A stretch of 64,000 nt of DNA from Terriglobia bacterium (GCA_020073165.1 JAIQFP010000002.1:186001-250000), one strand, 5' to 3'; positions 16,269 to 25,408 are shown, counted from the stretch's first letter. Notes: generated by a model from the sequence alone, not told the origin. Numbers and translations: made by a program.

Positions 16269-18374
16269 TCACCGGTACGTATAATAAAAAACAAATCCCA
16301 CCAACCCGGCCACCATCACCAGCGCATACCACTGCACCAATCCCCACTGCAGCAAGCGCGTGGGGTAGGACATCACTCGAGCCAGAAGGGCGGGCCCGTT
16401 GACCAACAACCCGTCAATGATCCAGGTGTCCCACCACTTGGAAAGCGTTCCGGTCAGGCGCGTGATCCAGCCCGCCCCGTTCACTGTACCGTCAATGATG
16501 TTCACGTCGAACCAGGTCGAAGCCTCGCCCAATCCCATCGTCCCCAGGCGCACTCCACCCAGCTTGCGGCGCCCGGTGAAGGCGTAGTCATAGGCTTCGT
16601 CCACGTAATACTTGTTGAGCAGCACGTCATAAATCGGTGGCGCCGCCGCAGCGATGGGCTCGGTGTATCCCTTGCCCGCCTGGCGATACGCTCTGCCCGC
16701 CATGCCCCAGCCCGCAATCGCCGCGCCCACCGAGAGCAACATCAGAACGTACTCCGTCGGCTCGGTCTTCTCTTCTTTGGCGGGAGTCGGAGTTCCCCGC
16801 TCAGCGCCGGCCACCGTAGCTTCACGCGCGAACACCGGCGCCAAGAATGCCTCAAAGCGGTTGCTTCCGCCCAGGCTGCGCGGCACACCCAGGAATCCCG
16901 CCGTAATCGAGAAGAACGCCAGCACCACCAACGGCATGGTCATGGATGTCGGCGATTCGTGGATGTGGTGCTCCACCTCATGATCTACCCGTGACGGGCT
17001 CCAGAAAGTCAGGTACACCAGCCGGAACATGTAGAACGCCGTCATCAGCGCGGTCGCAAAACCAATGGCCCACAGAATCGGGTTCGCCACCCAGCTCTTC
17101 CACAGGATTTCGTCTTTGGAGAAAAACCCCGCCAGCGGCGGGATTCCCGCAATCGCCAACGTGGCCGCCAGCATGGTCCCAAAGGTGGTTGGGATCTTCT
17201 GTGCCAATCCGCCCATATTGCGCAAGTCCTGCTCGCCACTGAGCGCGTGGATCACCGAACCCGCGCCAAGGAACAGCAGCGCCTTGAAGAAGGCGTGGGT
17301 GAACACATGGAACACACCCGCTGAAAACGCCCCCACGCCCAGCGCCAGGAACATGTACCCCAACTGCGAGACTGTGGAGTACGCCAGCACCCGCTTGATG
17401 TCGTTCTGCACCAGCCCAATCGAAGCCGCGAAAACGGCGGTCAGCACGCCGACGATCGCCACCGTCTTCATCGAGGTTGGCGCCAGCACAAACAGCGCAT
17501 TTGACCTCGCCACCATGTACACACCCGCAGTCACCATCGTCGCCGCATGGATCAGGGCTGAAACTGGTGTGGGACCTTCCATGGCATCCGGCAGCCAGAC
17601 ATAAAGAGGAAGCTGTGCCGACTTGCCGCAGGCGCCAACAAAGAGCAAAAGCGTCGCTGCGGTGATGATGGGATCACCCATCGCAAAATGTCCGCTGCGC
17701 GCCATCTCGGTGACTTCGGTAAAGCGAAACGACCCGAAGTACCACGCAATCGTGAACATCCCCAGCAGGAACCCCGCATCGCCGATACGGTTGACGATGA
17801 AGGCCTTGTTGGCCGCGTCACTCGCCGACTTGCGATGAAAGTAGAACCCGATCAGCAGGTACGAACACAGACCGACGCCTTCCCATCCCACAAACATGAG
17901 CGCGTAGTTGTTCCCCAACACCAGCGTCAGCATGGAAAACATGAACAGGTTCAGGTACCCAAAGAAACGGTAATACCCGCCTTCATGCCCCATGTAGCCG
18001 ATCGAGTAAATGTGGATCAGCATCCCGACGCCGGTCACAAACAAAAGCCAGATGCTGGACAAGGGATCGAGCAGGAAACCGACGTCGGCTTTGAATTCGG
18101 CGGGCGATCCGCCCTGTGTCGAATAGGCAAGATGGCCGGTATCGCTCCCCAGCCAGGTGTAAATGACTTGCTGATAAGGCTGATGATCGTGCGCCGCGGC
18201 CCACTCGGTGTACTCCCACACCGCCCCGCAGGCCCACAGGAACGCCAGGACTACCACGCCGACGCAAACCGCGCTGACCGCCGACTTCTGGAGCTTGCGG
18301 CCAAAAAAGAACATCATCGCCGCCCCAAACGCCGGCAGCAAAGGAATCAGCCAGATGTGCTCTAAGAAGAACAT
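16269..18374 (-). CDS. nuoL: NADH-quinone oxidoreductase subunit L
   Basis: 701 residues from the ATG at 18374 (MFFLEHIWLIPLLPAFG, a typical NuoL N-terminus). An in-frame ATG at 18419 would translate the upstream heptamer repeat and is rejected. SAQLPLYVWLPDAMEGPTPVSALIHAATMV is the conserved antiporter core, and the long C-terminal amphipathic/traverse-helix region is present to the end. Largest proton-pumping subunit of complex I. Confidence 0.96.
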   Translation of the reverse strand: MFFLEHIWLIPLLPAFGAAMMFFFGRKLQKSAVSAVCVGVVVLAFLWACGAVWEYTEWAAAHDHQPYQQVIYTWLGSDTGHLAYSTQGGSPAEFKADVGFLLDPLSSIWLLFVTGVGMLIHIYSIGYMGHEGGYYRFFGYLNLFMFSMLTLVLGNNYALMFVGWEGVGLCSYLLIGFYFHRKSASDAANKAFIVNRIGDAGFLLGMFTIAWYFGSFRFTEVTEMARSGHFAMGDPIITAATLLLFVGACGKSAQLPLYVWLPDAMEGPTPVSALIHAATMVTAGVYMVARSNALFVLAPTSMKTVAIVGVLTAVFAASIGLVQNDIKRVLAYSTVSQLGYMFLALGVGAFSAGVFHVFTHAFFKALLFLGAGSVIHALSGEQDLRNMGGLAQKIPTTFGTMLAATLAIAGIPPLAGFFSKDEILWKSWVANPILWAIGFATALMTAFYMFRLVYLTFWSPSRVDHEVEHHIHESPTSMTMPLVVLAFFSITAGFLGVPRSLGGSNRFEAFLAPVFAREATVAGAERGTPTPAKEEKTEPTEYVLMLLSVGAAIAGWGMAGRAYRQAGKGYTEPIAAAAPPIYDVLLNKYYVDEAYDYAFTGRRKLGGVRLGTMGLGEASTWFDVNIIDGTVNGAGWITRLTGTLSKWWDTWIIDGLLVNGPALLARVMSYPTRLLQWGLVQWYALVMVAGLVGFVFYYTYR

Positions 18375-18502
18375 GTCGTCAGTCTTCAGTCGTCGGTCGT
18401 CAGCTTCAGCACTTAGCAATTTAGCCCCTGAGCCGTGTTGGCCGATGCGGGCAAGAATCTTAATTGGCTAGATGCTAACTGCTAATTGCTAACTGCTGCT
18501 TT
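18375..18502. repeat. Heptamer-period inverted repeat between nuoK and nuoL
   Basis: Left arm about 18375-18425 (CGTCAGT, CTTCAGT, CGTCGGT, TTAGCAA words) and right arm about 18464-18501 (GCTAACT, GCTAATT, GCTAACT) partly complement each other across a 38-base centre. It fills the whole nuoK-nuoL gap and abuts the nuoL start codon. Confidence 0.8.
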
Positions 18503-18503
18503 C

Positions 18504-18809
18504 CTACCACTTCAGCAAATCCACTTCATCCACATTGACCGTCTCCTTATTCCGGAAGAAGGCGATCAGAATTCCCAGCCCGACGGCCGCTTCCGCCGCC
18601 GCATCGGTAATCACAAAAATCGAAAAAATCTGCCCATGCAACCCGTACAGCCGTGAGAAAGCCACCAGGTTCAGGTTCACCGCATTCAGAATCAGCTCAA
18701 TGGACATCAAAATGATGACCACATTGCGCCGCGTCAGCACGCCAATGACGCCCAGAACAAAAAGCGCCGCCGCCGCTACCAGATAATGAAGTGTCGTTAT
18801 AGGTGCCAT
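18504..18809 (-). CDS. nuoK: NADH-quinone oxidoreductase subunit K
   Basis: 101 residues from the ATG at 18809, the normal NuoK length; an upstream ATG at 18848 adds 13 unconserved residues from repeat sequence. Three membrane helices with the buried glutamates in [18 protein letters not shown] and [20 protein letters not shown] are intact. Confidence 0.96.
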   Translation of the reverse strand: MAPITTLHYLVAAAALFVLGVIGVLTRRNVVIILMSIELILNAVNLNLVAFSRLYGLHGQIFSIFVITDAAAEAAVGLGILIAFFRNKETVNVDEVDLLKW

Positions 18810-18817
18810 GATCTGTG

Positions 18818-18898
18818 TAGCAATTAGCCCCTGTAGCGCCTCGCTCAACCCGGCAGAAACCTCGATTGCCTAAGTGCTAACTGCTAATTGCTGCTCTA
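18818..18898. repeat. Heptamer-period repeat between nuoJ and nuoK
   Basis: A short left segment (about 18818-18838) and a clearer right arm 18864-18897 with GTGCTAACTGCTAATTGCTGC words, the same family as 18464-18501. It fills the nuoJ-nuoK gap. Confidence 0.7.
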
Positions 18899-19405
18899 GA
18901 TTCTCTTCTTCGCCATCACCACCGCCCCGATAATCGCCACCAGCAGCAACAGCGAGGCAATCTCGAAGGCGAACATGTATTGACCGTACAGCAGGACCGC
19001 AATCTCCTGTGTGTTGGATTCCTCGGCCAGTCGGACCACATGCTTGGGGAAGAGCGACTCGCCCTTCATGTACACCAACACAAACAGCACGCCCAGCGCT
19101 GCTGCGGCTACAATCCCGACCAGCCACTGCTTGTTGAACTGCTCCTGCTTCTGGACCTTCTCAATGTTCACCAGCATGATCACAAAGAGGAACAGCACCA
19201 TGATGCCGCCCGCGTACAGGATGATCTGCACGCCGGCTACGAACGGTGCGTACAGCATCAGGTACAGCCCGGCCTGCGCCAGCAGCGTCATGATGAGCGC
19301 CAGCGCCGAATGCACCGGATTCTTGCGCGTGATCACGAGTACCCCGCCCAGGATCGCCGCGCCCGACAGCAAGTAAAAGAAAAAGGTTGTAGCTACAGGC
19401 TGCAT
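18896..19405 (-). CDS. nuoJ: NADH-quinone oxidoreductase subunit J
   Basis: 169 residues, five predicted membrane helices. The conserved NPVHSALALIMTLLAQAGLYLMLYAPFVAGVQIILYAGGIMVLFLFVIM block of NuoJ, including the pi-bulge helix region, is complete. It follows nuoH by one base. No nuoI lies between H and J, where it is usually found. Confidence 0.95.
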   Translation of the reverse strand: MQPVATTFFFYLLSGAAILGGVLVITRKNPVHSALALIMTLLAQAGLYLMLYAPFVAGVQIILYAGGIMVLFLFVIMLVNIEKVQKQEQFNKQWLVGIVAAAALGVLFVLVYMKGESLFPKHVVRLAEESNTQEIAVLLYGQYMFAFEIASLLLLVAIIGAVVMAKKRI

Positions 19406-19406
19406 G

Positions 19407-20687
19407 TCAGAGCAACACTCCCATGATGGCCGTCAGGATCAGCACCCCAATCGCGATCGGCAACAATACTTTCCATCCCACCTTCATCAACTGGTCAAAG
19501 CGATAGCGCGGCCAGGTCGCGCGATACCAGATGTACAGATACATGAACACCGCCACCTTGGCGGCAAACCAGTAGATGTCCTGGATGCGGTCGCGCACCG
19601 GGGGCACAAACAGGATCAATCCGATCAATCCCAACGCCACGCCGAATCCGGCCAGCCCAGCAGTCTGAATCTTGAAGTATGGATGCTTGGGCATGCGGAC
19701 CACGCCAATGAATGCGATCGCCGCCAGCCCGATGAACGTCAGCCCGGGAAAGAGCGAGAACACCAGGTCCCACGTCTCGCCCCCCAACGTATGCGGAAAC
19801 GGCCGCATCCATCCACCCAGCCACAGCGTCACCGCAATCGACGACACCGCGATCATGGCTGCGTACTCACCCAACATGAACAGCGACCAGCGCAATCCGC
19901 TGTACTCGGTGTGGAACCCCGCGGTCAACTCCGACTCTGCTTCCGGCAAGTCAAACGGCGCGCGGTTGGTCTCCGCCACCATGGCGATGGCAAAAATCCC
20001 GAACGCAACCAGCCCCAGCGGGAAGAACTTGAAGAAGAACCAAACGTGCTGCTCCTGCTGCGCTTTCACAATGTCAATCATGCTCAGCGTGCCGGTTCCC
20101 GTACTGTTGGCCGCCACCCCGTACATGCCAAGGCCATGCAGGCTGGTCATCAGGATGGCCGACACCACCGCCATGCCCATCGCTACTTCGTAGGAAACCA
20201 TCTGCGCGCTGGAGCGTAGCGCCCCGATCAGCGGGTAGTGGGAGTTCGACGCCCATCCCGCCATCACCACCCCCAGCACGCTAAGCGACGCGACCCCGAG
20301 CATAAAGAGGATGCCGATATTCAGGTCCGTAATAGCGTGCGTGGGACCAAACGGCACTACGATGTACACCGTGAACGCAGCACAAAGAATGATGAGTGGC
20401 GCAATCCAGAACACGAACTTGTCGGCCCCGGAGGGGATGATGTCTTCCTTGGTCAACAGCTTGATGGCGTCCGCGATCGGCTGCAGCAGCCCGTGCGGCC
20501 CCACCCGCATCGGTCCCAACCGGATCTGGAAATGCGCCAGCGCCTTGCGCTCCAGCCAGTTCATCGCCATCACCGCCACTGAGATCGCGCCAAAAACAAT
20601 GAGAATGTAGACCGTCGCCCAGAAGACATTGCCCGCCTGCCCCGGTGTCACATTACTGCTGAGATAGCCCTGGATGTAATCCAGCAT
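19407..20687 (-). CDS. nuoH: NADH-quinone oxidoreductase subunit H
   Basis: 426 residues; the quinone-chamber subunit. Conserved RLGPMRVGPHGLLQPIADAIKLLTKEDIIP and AETNRAPFDLPEAESELTAGFHTEYSG with the acidic residues of the E-channel are present. Its ATG overlaps the nuoD stop by one base (TGATG). A glutamine-rich insertion (VKAQQEQHVWFFFK) extends one loop relative to shorter homologues. Confidence 0.96.
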   Translation of the reverse strand: MLDYIQGYLSSNVTPGQAGNVFWATVYILIVFGAISVAVMAMNWLERKALAHFQIRLGPMRVGPHGLLQPIADAIKLLTKEDIIPSGADKFVFWIAPLIILCAAFTVYIVVPFGPTHAITDLNIGILFMLGVASLSVLGVVMAGWASNSHYPLIGALRSSAQMVSYEVAMGMAVVSAILMTSLHGLGMYGVAANSTGTGTLSMIDIVKAQQEQHVWFFFKFFPLGLVAFGIFAIAMVAETNRAPFDLPEAESELTAGFHTEYSGLRWSLFMLGEYAAMIAVSSIAVTLWLGGWMRPFPHTLGGETWDLVFSLFPGLTFIGLAAIAFIGVVRMPKHPYFKIQTAGLAGFGVALGLIGLILFVPPVRDRIQDIYWFAAKVAVFMYLYIWYRATWPRYRFDQLMKVGWKVLLPIAIGVLILTAIMGVLL

Positions 20688-21841
20688 CAGCGGTCCACCT
20701 CGCCCAGGACGATATCGAGCGTGCCAATCACGGCGATGACGTCGGCAATCAATGCACCCCGCACCATCACGTCCAGCGCCTGCAGATTGACGAACGAAGG
20801 TGGCCGCACCCGCACCCGGTACGGCTGAGTCGAGCCATCGCTCACCACGAAGTACCCCAGCTCGCCCTTGGGCGCCTCGATGGAGTGGTAAATCTCCCCC
20901 ACCGGCGGCTTGAGCACCTTGGGGATTTTCGCCATGATCGGCCCTTCGGGAATCTTCCCCACCGCCTGCTCGATAATCCGCAGCGATTGCCGCATCTCCC
21001 GCATGCGCACCAGGTACCGGTCATACGTGTCGCCGTTCTGCCCGGTAGGAACTTCGAAATCGAAATCGGAATAGGCGGCATAGGGCTTCGCCTTGCGGAG
21101 ATCCCACTTCACCCCGCTCGCCCGCAGCACCGGCCCGGTCACGCCCAGCGCGATGCAGTCTTTGCCGGAAATCACCCCCACGCCACGCGTCCGCTCCAGC
21201 CAGATGCGGTTGGTAGTGAGCAGTTCCTCGTACTCGTCGATCTTTGGGGGCACGAAGGCAAGAAAGTTCTTCACGTCGCGCTCGAAACCCTCGTAGGTCT
21301 CGTACTGGCACCCGCCGATGCGGAAGGCATGCGTGGTCAGCCGCGCTCCACAATATTTCTCAAAGATCTTGAGGATTTCTTCCCGGTCGCGGAAGGTATA
21401 GAAGAGCGGCGTCATCGCCCCGATATCGAGCGCATGCGTCCCCAGCCAAAGCATGTGGCTTGCCAGCCGGTTCAGTTCGGTGAGAATCACGCGAATGTAG
21501 TTGGCCCGCGGAGGGGCTTCCACATTCATCAACTTCTCTACCGCTTCGCAGTATCCCAGCCCATTCGAGACCGCGGCTACATAGTCCATGCGGTCCACGT
21601 AGGGATTGAACATGGTGTAGGTGCGGTGTTCCGCGATCTTCTCCACCCCGCGGTGGAGATACCCGATCACACACTCTGTCCCCAGGACCTTCTCGCCGTC
21701 CAGCTTCAGGATCACGCGCAGCACGCCATGGGTCGCCGGGTGCTGCGGGCCCATATTAATAATGAGTTCGTTGGAATCGAGAAAGGTCTGGTCGGGTTCG
21801 CCCAGTTCGAGGTGAGAGAGGTACTTGGTGGCGTCGGTCAT
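20687..21841 (-). CDS. nuoD: NADH-quinone oxidoreductase subunit D
   Basis: 384 residues, the [NiFe]-hydrogenase-like peripheral subunit lining the quinone site. [13 protein letters not shown] carries the quinone-binding histidine loop, and [12 protein letters not shown] and a C-terminal DIVLGEVDR complete the family signature. Four-base overlap (ATGA) with nuoC shows translational coupling. Confidence 0.97.
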   Translation of the reverse strand: MTDATKYLSHLELGEPDQTFLDSNELIINMGPQHPATHGVLRVILKLDGEKVLGTECVIGYLHRGVEKIAEHRTYTMFNPYVDRMDYVAAVSNGLGYCEAVEKLMNVEAPPRANYIRVILTELNRLASHMLWLGTHALDIGAMTPLFYTFRDREEILKIFEKYCGARLTTHAFRIGGCQYETYEGFERDVKNFLAFVPPKIDEYEELLTTNRIWLERTRGVGVISGKDCIALGVTGPVLRASGVKWDLRKAKPYAAYSDFDFEVPTGQNGDTYDRYLVRMREMRQSLRIIEQAVGKIPEGPIMAKIPKVLKPPVGEIYHSIEAPKGELGYFVVSDGSTQPYRVRVRPPSFVNLQALDVMVRGALIADVIAVIGTLDIVLGEVDR

Positions 21842-22455
21842 TGGCCGCTCTCAATCCCCAGGTTGATCTGCACCCACTCGTTGTCCTGCTGAATGATCCC
21901 GTAGTCCTTGCGCAAGGGATGGCCCTTCCAGCCGTCGGGCAGGAGGATGCGCTTCAGGTCCGGGTGCCCATCGAACTTGATCCCGAACATGTCAAACACT
22001 TCGCGCTCTAACCAGTTGGCAGTCCCCCAGATCGCCGTCGAACTCGGCAGCGATTCCCCGTCGGCGATCATGGTCTTCACCCGAATGCGTTCGTTGCGCG
22101 GGAAAGAGTACAGAATCCAGATAACGTCGAACTGCTTCTCCCGCTGCGGATAGTGCAATGCGGTCACGTCCACGCAGTAATCGAACTCCTCCTGATCGCG
22201 CAGCACCTGCAGCAATTCGTAAATGATGGATGACTCCACCACCATGTAGGCCTGGCCGAGATAGGTGCTGGCTTCGCGGATTCCCGAACCATACTGTTGC
22301 TTGAGCCGAGTCACCATGGGCGAATCCCACGGAATTGGAGCCGGGCCAGCGGGTTTGAGGGGAGCAGCAGGTTTAGGAGCGGAAGGCGTAGCCGCCGCCG
22401 GTTTCTGCTCACCTCCCGGCGACGGCGATGAAGGCGACTTGGTTTCCTCTGTCAT
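21838..22455 (-). CDS. nuoC: NADH-quinone oxidoreductase subunit C
   Basis: 205 residues. The conserved core contains [56 protein letters not shown]. The first ~45 residues are a proline/alanine/serine-rich extension not typical of NuoC. In most operons nuoB precedes it; here two unrelated small ORFs do. Confidence 0.95.
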   Translation of the reverse strand: MTEETKSPSSPSPGGEQKPAAATPSAPKPAAPLKPAGPAPIPWDSPMVTRLKQQYGSGIREASTYLGQAYMVVESSIIYELLQVLRDQEEFDYCVDVTALHYPQREKQFDVIWILYSFPRNERIRVKTMIADGESLPSSTAIWGTANWLEREVFDMFGIKFDGHPDLKRILLPDGWKGHPLRKDYGIIQQDNEWVQINLGIESGQ

Positions 22456-22557
22456 CAGGAACGTGCAAACCTGTGCCGTTGCAGCGCTTGCAGGGAACGT
22501 TAACTTCTAACAGCTCGGTTCTGCTCTGTCAACGACCAGCGACCCGTGGGTAGTGGG

Positions 22558-22782
22558 CTACTTTGGGCGAGAGCGACGGAATTCCCAAAAGAAGCCGCCC
22601 AAAAACATCGCAGCAGTTAAGAACCAATTCGACGGACTCGCAAGGAAACTTGAGTTCCATCCTATAGGCCCGGTTTCCACGTGGTACACAACCGACAGGT
22701 AGGCGCTTATGCCTTCCAGCATCAAAAAAGATGCGACACAGACGCATACAAGCCCTACAAGTATGCTTTTAACGTAAATCAT
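22558..22782 (-). CDS. Small two-helix membrane protein of unknown function
   Basis: 74 residues with two hydrophobic helices (ILVGLVCVCVASFLMLEGI and WFLTAAMFLGGFFWEF) and a basic C-terminus. It sits between nuoC and nuoA, the usual place of nuoB, but has no cysteine pattern of NuoB. Not recognised. Confidence 0.55.
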   Translation of the reverse strand: MIYVKSILVGLVCVCVASFLMLEGISAYLSVVYHVETGPIGWNSSFLASPSNWFLTAAMFLGGFFWEFRRSRPK

Positions 22783-22820
22783 GCCGCTCTACCCGACCCG
22801 TGGGTGGTGATGGCGCGCAC

Positions 22821-23135
22821 TCACTTTCGCGCCGCCTGAAAACGTTCGACCAGATCCCGAATCCGCTCCGCATCGCGCTTGCGGTGTCCGTGACTGAGGA
22901 TCGGGTTGGTGCCCCCTGCCGAATCGATCCGGATCTCGGACCAGAACACCCCGGTCGAAATCTGCACCGACGCCACCAACGGAATCGCGATGCTCTCCTG
23001 TGTGCTGCCCAACAGCCGTGGCTTGATCCGCAACACGTGCTCGGGGCTGACCACAATGCGCGTCGGAAAGAAGTGATTGCCGCGGGTCCAACGGCTGGCA
23101 GCAAAGCTCTCGCCCTGGGAAACGGTGTCTACCAT
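22821..23135 (-). CDS. Conserved-looking hypothetical protein, PH-like
   Basis: 104 residues, soluble. TRIVVSPEHVLRIKPRLLGSTQESIAIPLVASVQISTG has the alternating strand pattern of a small bacterial PH-like domain, followed by an amphipathic helix (RDAERIRDLVERFQAAR). The start is 12 bases after the nuoA stop, so it is likely co-transcribed. Function unknown; not NuoB. Confidence 0.6.
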   Translation of the reverse strand: MVDTVSQGESFAASRWTRGNHFFPTRIVVSPEHVLRIKPRLLGSTQESIAIPLVASVQISTGVFWSEIRIDSAGGTNPILSHGHRKRDAERIRDLVERFQAARK

Positions 23136-23147
23136 GTCAAAGCAGAT

Positions 23148-23504
23148 CTACACCCACTCCAATGCGCCCTTTTTCCAGATCCAGATGTAGCCCACGATCA
23201 GGATCGCAAGGAAAATCAGCATCTCCAGCAGTCCGAACATGCCTAGCGCCTTGAACTTCACCGCCCAGGGAAACAGGAAGATGGTCTCCACGTCGAAGAC
23301 CACGAACAGGATGGCAATGATGTAAAACCTGACGGTGTAACGTCCCCGGGCGCGATCCACGGGATCAATCCCGCACTCGTAGGGCAGCAGTTTTTCTCTA
23401 TGCGGATTGTCCGGCCGCACCAACTTGGCCGCCAGCAGCGTGACCGGAATCAGAACTCCTACCACCGCGATAAATATGAATATAGGAACGTAGTTTTGCG
23501 GCAT
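23148..23504 (-). CDS. nuoA: NADH-quinone oxidoreductase subunit A
   Basis: 118 residues from the ATG at 23504 (MPQNYVPIFIFIAVVG), the normal NuoA size; an ATG at 23582 would add 26 unconserved residues. Conserved KLLPYECGIDP loop and FYIIAILFVVFDVETIFLFPWAV helix. First gene of the nuo-atp minus-strand block. Confidence 0.95.
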   Translation of the reverse strand: MPQNYVPIFIFIAVVGVLIPVTLLAAKLVRPDNPHREKLLPYECGIDPVDRARGRYTVRFYIIAILFVVFDVETIFLFPWAVKFKALGMFGLLEMLIFLAILIVGYIWIWKKGALEWV

Positions 23505-23873
23505 CAAGCCTCGCGCAATACGAGAAAAGGAGAAGCGGTTAATAGTAACGCCGAAGGGCTTCGGCTTCAAGGATGAGGGCACACGGCTAGTGTCTTTAGC
23601 TCAGTGTGCCTTGATTGTCATCCTGAGCGCAGTAGCAGCTTCGCATGGCGAAGCTGCTACGAAGTCGAAGGACCCCTACTCTGCCCGGTCCACCGTGTGC
23701 GCCCCAAGGCATTCTCCCCGCAGGCGTGTCCCGCACTCCCGCCAGCAAGGGAGAATTCCTTGCCGCATCGTGGAGGGTTGAGTGCCATAGGGGTCCTTCG
23801 ACTCCGCTTGTCCACGCGGAGCGCGTGACCAAGCTGCGCTCAGGATGACAACCTTATTGAGCTTGAAGAAATG
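23505..23873. other. Gene-free interval with a composite palindrome
   Basis: No gene. It holds the upstream region of nuoA and the palindromic element at 23616-23850. No clear promoter hexamers could be assigned. Confidence 0.5.
23616..23850. repeat. Composite inverted repeat, MITE/REP-like
   Basis: Perfect 17-bp ends TGTCATCCTGAGCGCAG (23616-23632) and its complement (23834-23850) bound 235 bp. Inside are a 13-bp-stem hairpin (GTAGCAGCTTCGC / GCGAAGCTGCTAC) and a second nested pair (GTCGAAGGACCCCTA with TAGGGGTCCTTCGAC). No open frame of note. Ends resemble dispersed TCATCCTGAGCG repeats common in environmental genomes. Confidence 0.8.
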
Positions 23874-24266
23874 CTAGAAACGCCGGTCGGGCAAAACAAA
23901 AACCCTGCGCGCCAGTTCGGACGACAATGTTTCTTCCCGGTAGGCGCGCTGCACCGCGCCGCCGTTCCAGATCAGCAGATCAGGATTCCGCTCTGCGAAT
24001 TCCTCCCAGCTCATCGACTCCCCGGCTCGTGCCATGCGCTCGCGAATCAGGAACAGATACGCCCAGGTGATGGTTTGGTGGTAGAGCCCTGGCTTTCCCT
24101 GCGCCAACGCAAAGCGTTTCAACGCGGCAGAAAACTTCTCTACGGCCTCCAGGAACGGATAGCTCATCAGATACGCGAACGCCACGCGTACATGGTCGGT
24201 GTGATGAAACGATCCCCCGGGTGCACGGCTCTGTTCGAACTGCGCGATAATTTCGGTGTCCGTCAT
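23874..24266 (-). CDS. Conserved-type hypothetical protein
   Basis: 130 residues, mostly helical, with a His-rich early segment (GGSFHHTDHVRVAFAYL) and aromatic clusters (HQTITWAYLFLIRERM). No signal peptide or membrane helix. I do not recognise the family. It is one base downstream of the next minus-strand gene (24268-24564), so the two form a unit. Confidence 0.65.
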   Translation of the reverse strand: MTDTEIIAQFEQSRAPGGSFHHTDHVRVAFAYLMSYPFLEAVEKFSAALKRFALAQGKPGLYHQTITWAYLFLIRERMARAGESMSWEEFAERNPDLLIWNGGAVQRAYREETLSSELARRVFVLPDRRF

Positions 24267-24267
24267 A

Positions 24268-24564
24268 TCACGCCTTTCCGCGTTTGCGTTTCGCTTCAGA
24301 AGACCCCTTGATCTCTTTCAGGCGGTGGCTGGCCGACGAATCGAGGTCGAGTCCGTAGAATTTCTTCAGCCCGTCAATCTTTTCCAGCGACGGTTGGCCG
24401 AATGGAACCTTACCGTCGAAGGCATGCAGGACGATGCCCTCCAGCAGGTCACCCAGCGTGAGGTCATGGTATTCCGCGAAGGCCTTCAGCACCTTGAGCA
24501 GGCGCTTTTCAATGCGTACCCCGGTCTGGACGCGTTGCACGAGAAGTTTGCTGTCGTCAATCAT
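24268..24564 (-). CDS. Small basic hypothetical protein
   Basis: 98 residues from the ATG at 24564 (MIDDSKLLVQRV); an ATG at 24588 is possible. A segment VRIEKRLLKVLKAFAEYHDLTLGDLLEGIVLHAF looks like a short ribbon-helix-helix-style dimer core, and the C-terminus is very basic (KRKRGKA). Possibly DNA-binding. Overlapping its start is a cluster of GGTACC palindromes that could be an autoregulatory site. Confidence 0.6.
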   Translation of the reverse strand: MIDDSKLLVQRVQTGVRIEKRLLKVLKAFAEYHDLTLGDLLEGIVLHAFDGKVPFGQPSLEKIDGLKKFYGLDLDSSASHRLKEIKGSSEAKRKRGKA

Positions 24565-24590
24565 GGTACCAATGTACCATGGTACCACCT
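24563..24590. promoter_or_regulatory. GGTACC/CCATGG palindrome cluster
   Basis: ATGGTACCA and TACCATGGTA overlap the start of the minus-strand gene (24564), giving interlocking dyads in 26 bases between divergent genes. Candidate operator; binding protein unknown. Confidence 0.4.
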
Positions 24591-24653
24591 AGTTTGACAA
24601 GCTCACCGCTCAAGAATCCGCATCTCGTGCCCGGCCAGTTAGAATGCCTTCCT

Positions 24654-25334
24654 GTGGAGAGACGCGACCCCATCGCCGAACAGTACGCGCAACTCAGCGA
24701 CGACGAACTGCTGAAGGTTGTGCAGGACTCCAGTCAACTCACTCGCGAGGCGAGTGTGCTGGCCTACGCGGAAATGGAGCGCCGAGGGCTCGGTGATTCT
24801 GATGTTCGTGCTTACGCGGTAGGTCTTGCAATGGCTAAACGCAAACCAGCGTTCATGATCCCTTCATACCTGTCACGCACTCTGAGGACGATCAGCTATG
24901 GAGCCGGTCAGTTCGCAATTGCGGCCTTGGGCGTCAGTGTTGTTGCGGCTCTGCTTTTCAACACGCTTCGATCCACTCTCTCCCCGTTTGTCTCTCGCAC
25001 TAAATTTGCTGCTCTGGCCGTCCCTCCGCCTTACTTTCTATTTGTGATGGCCGTGGCGCTGCTTAACGGCTACCTGCTCAGCCGAAGACGTGGTCGATTC
25101 TGGACTCATTGGACTGCGGAGGTCGTCTGGATATTCCCGGCCCTCTGGCTGCTTTTGCACATGCTCTCCTATCATCAGGCTTCGGCTCTTGCGGAAAACC
25201 GTTGGCGGCACTTCTTCTGGAGTCAAGACCCAGATTCCCTGCATGCGCAATTCGAGTTCACATTGCCATTTCTGGCATCGGCCATGTACGGCGTAGGCCA
25301 CTTGCTTGGCAAGGAGCCTGACCTCCCGACTTAA
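24654..25334 (+). CDS. Putative multi-pass membrane protein
   Basis: About 226 residues from the GTG at 24654 (ERRDPIAEQYAQLSDDELLKV); a longer reading from ATG 24579 overlaps the divergent gene. A soluble helical N-terminus of about 60 residues (DELLKVVQDSSQLTREASVLAYAEMERRGL) is followed by four hydrophobic helices. The N-terminal part resembles helical segments seen ahead of membrane domains in other acidobacterial proteins. Function unknown. Confidence 0.65.
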   Translation: MERRDPIAEQYAQLSDDELLKVVQDSSQLTREASVLAYAEMERRGLGDSDVRAYAVGLAMAKRKPAFMIPSYLSRTLRTISYGAGQFAIAALGVSVVAALLFNTLRSTLSPFVSRTKFAALAVPPPYFLFVMAVALLNGYLLSRRRGRFWTHWTAEVVWIFPALWLLLHMLSYHQASALAENRWRHFFWSQDPDSLHAQFEFTLPFLASAMYGVGHLLGKEPDLPT

Positions 25335-25370
25335 GCAGCCCGCTCACAAGCGCACTCACTGGGACGAGGG

Positions 25371-25408
25371 GCTCAGAGCTAGCTACTAGCCGCTACCTGC
25401 TAGCTCAC
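25371..25408. repeat. Heptamer tract upstream of lysS
   Basis: Seven-bp words (AGCTAGC, TACTAGC, CGCTACC, TGCTAGC) in phase. Self-complementary as a short foldback because the words are near-palindromic. Lies between the membrane protein gene and lysS. Confidence 0.65.
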
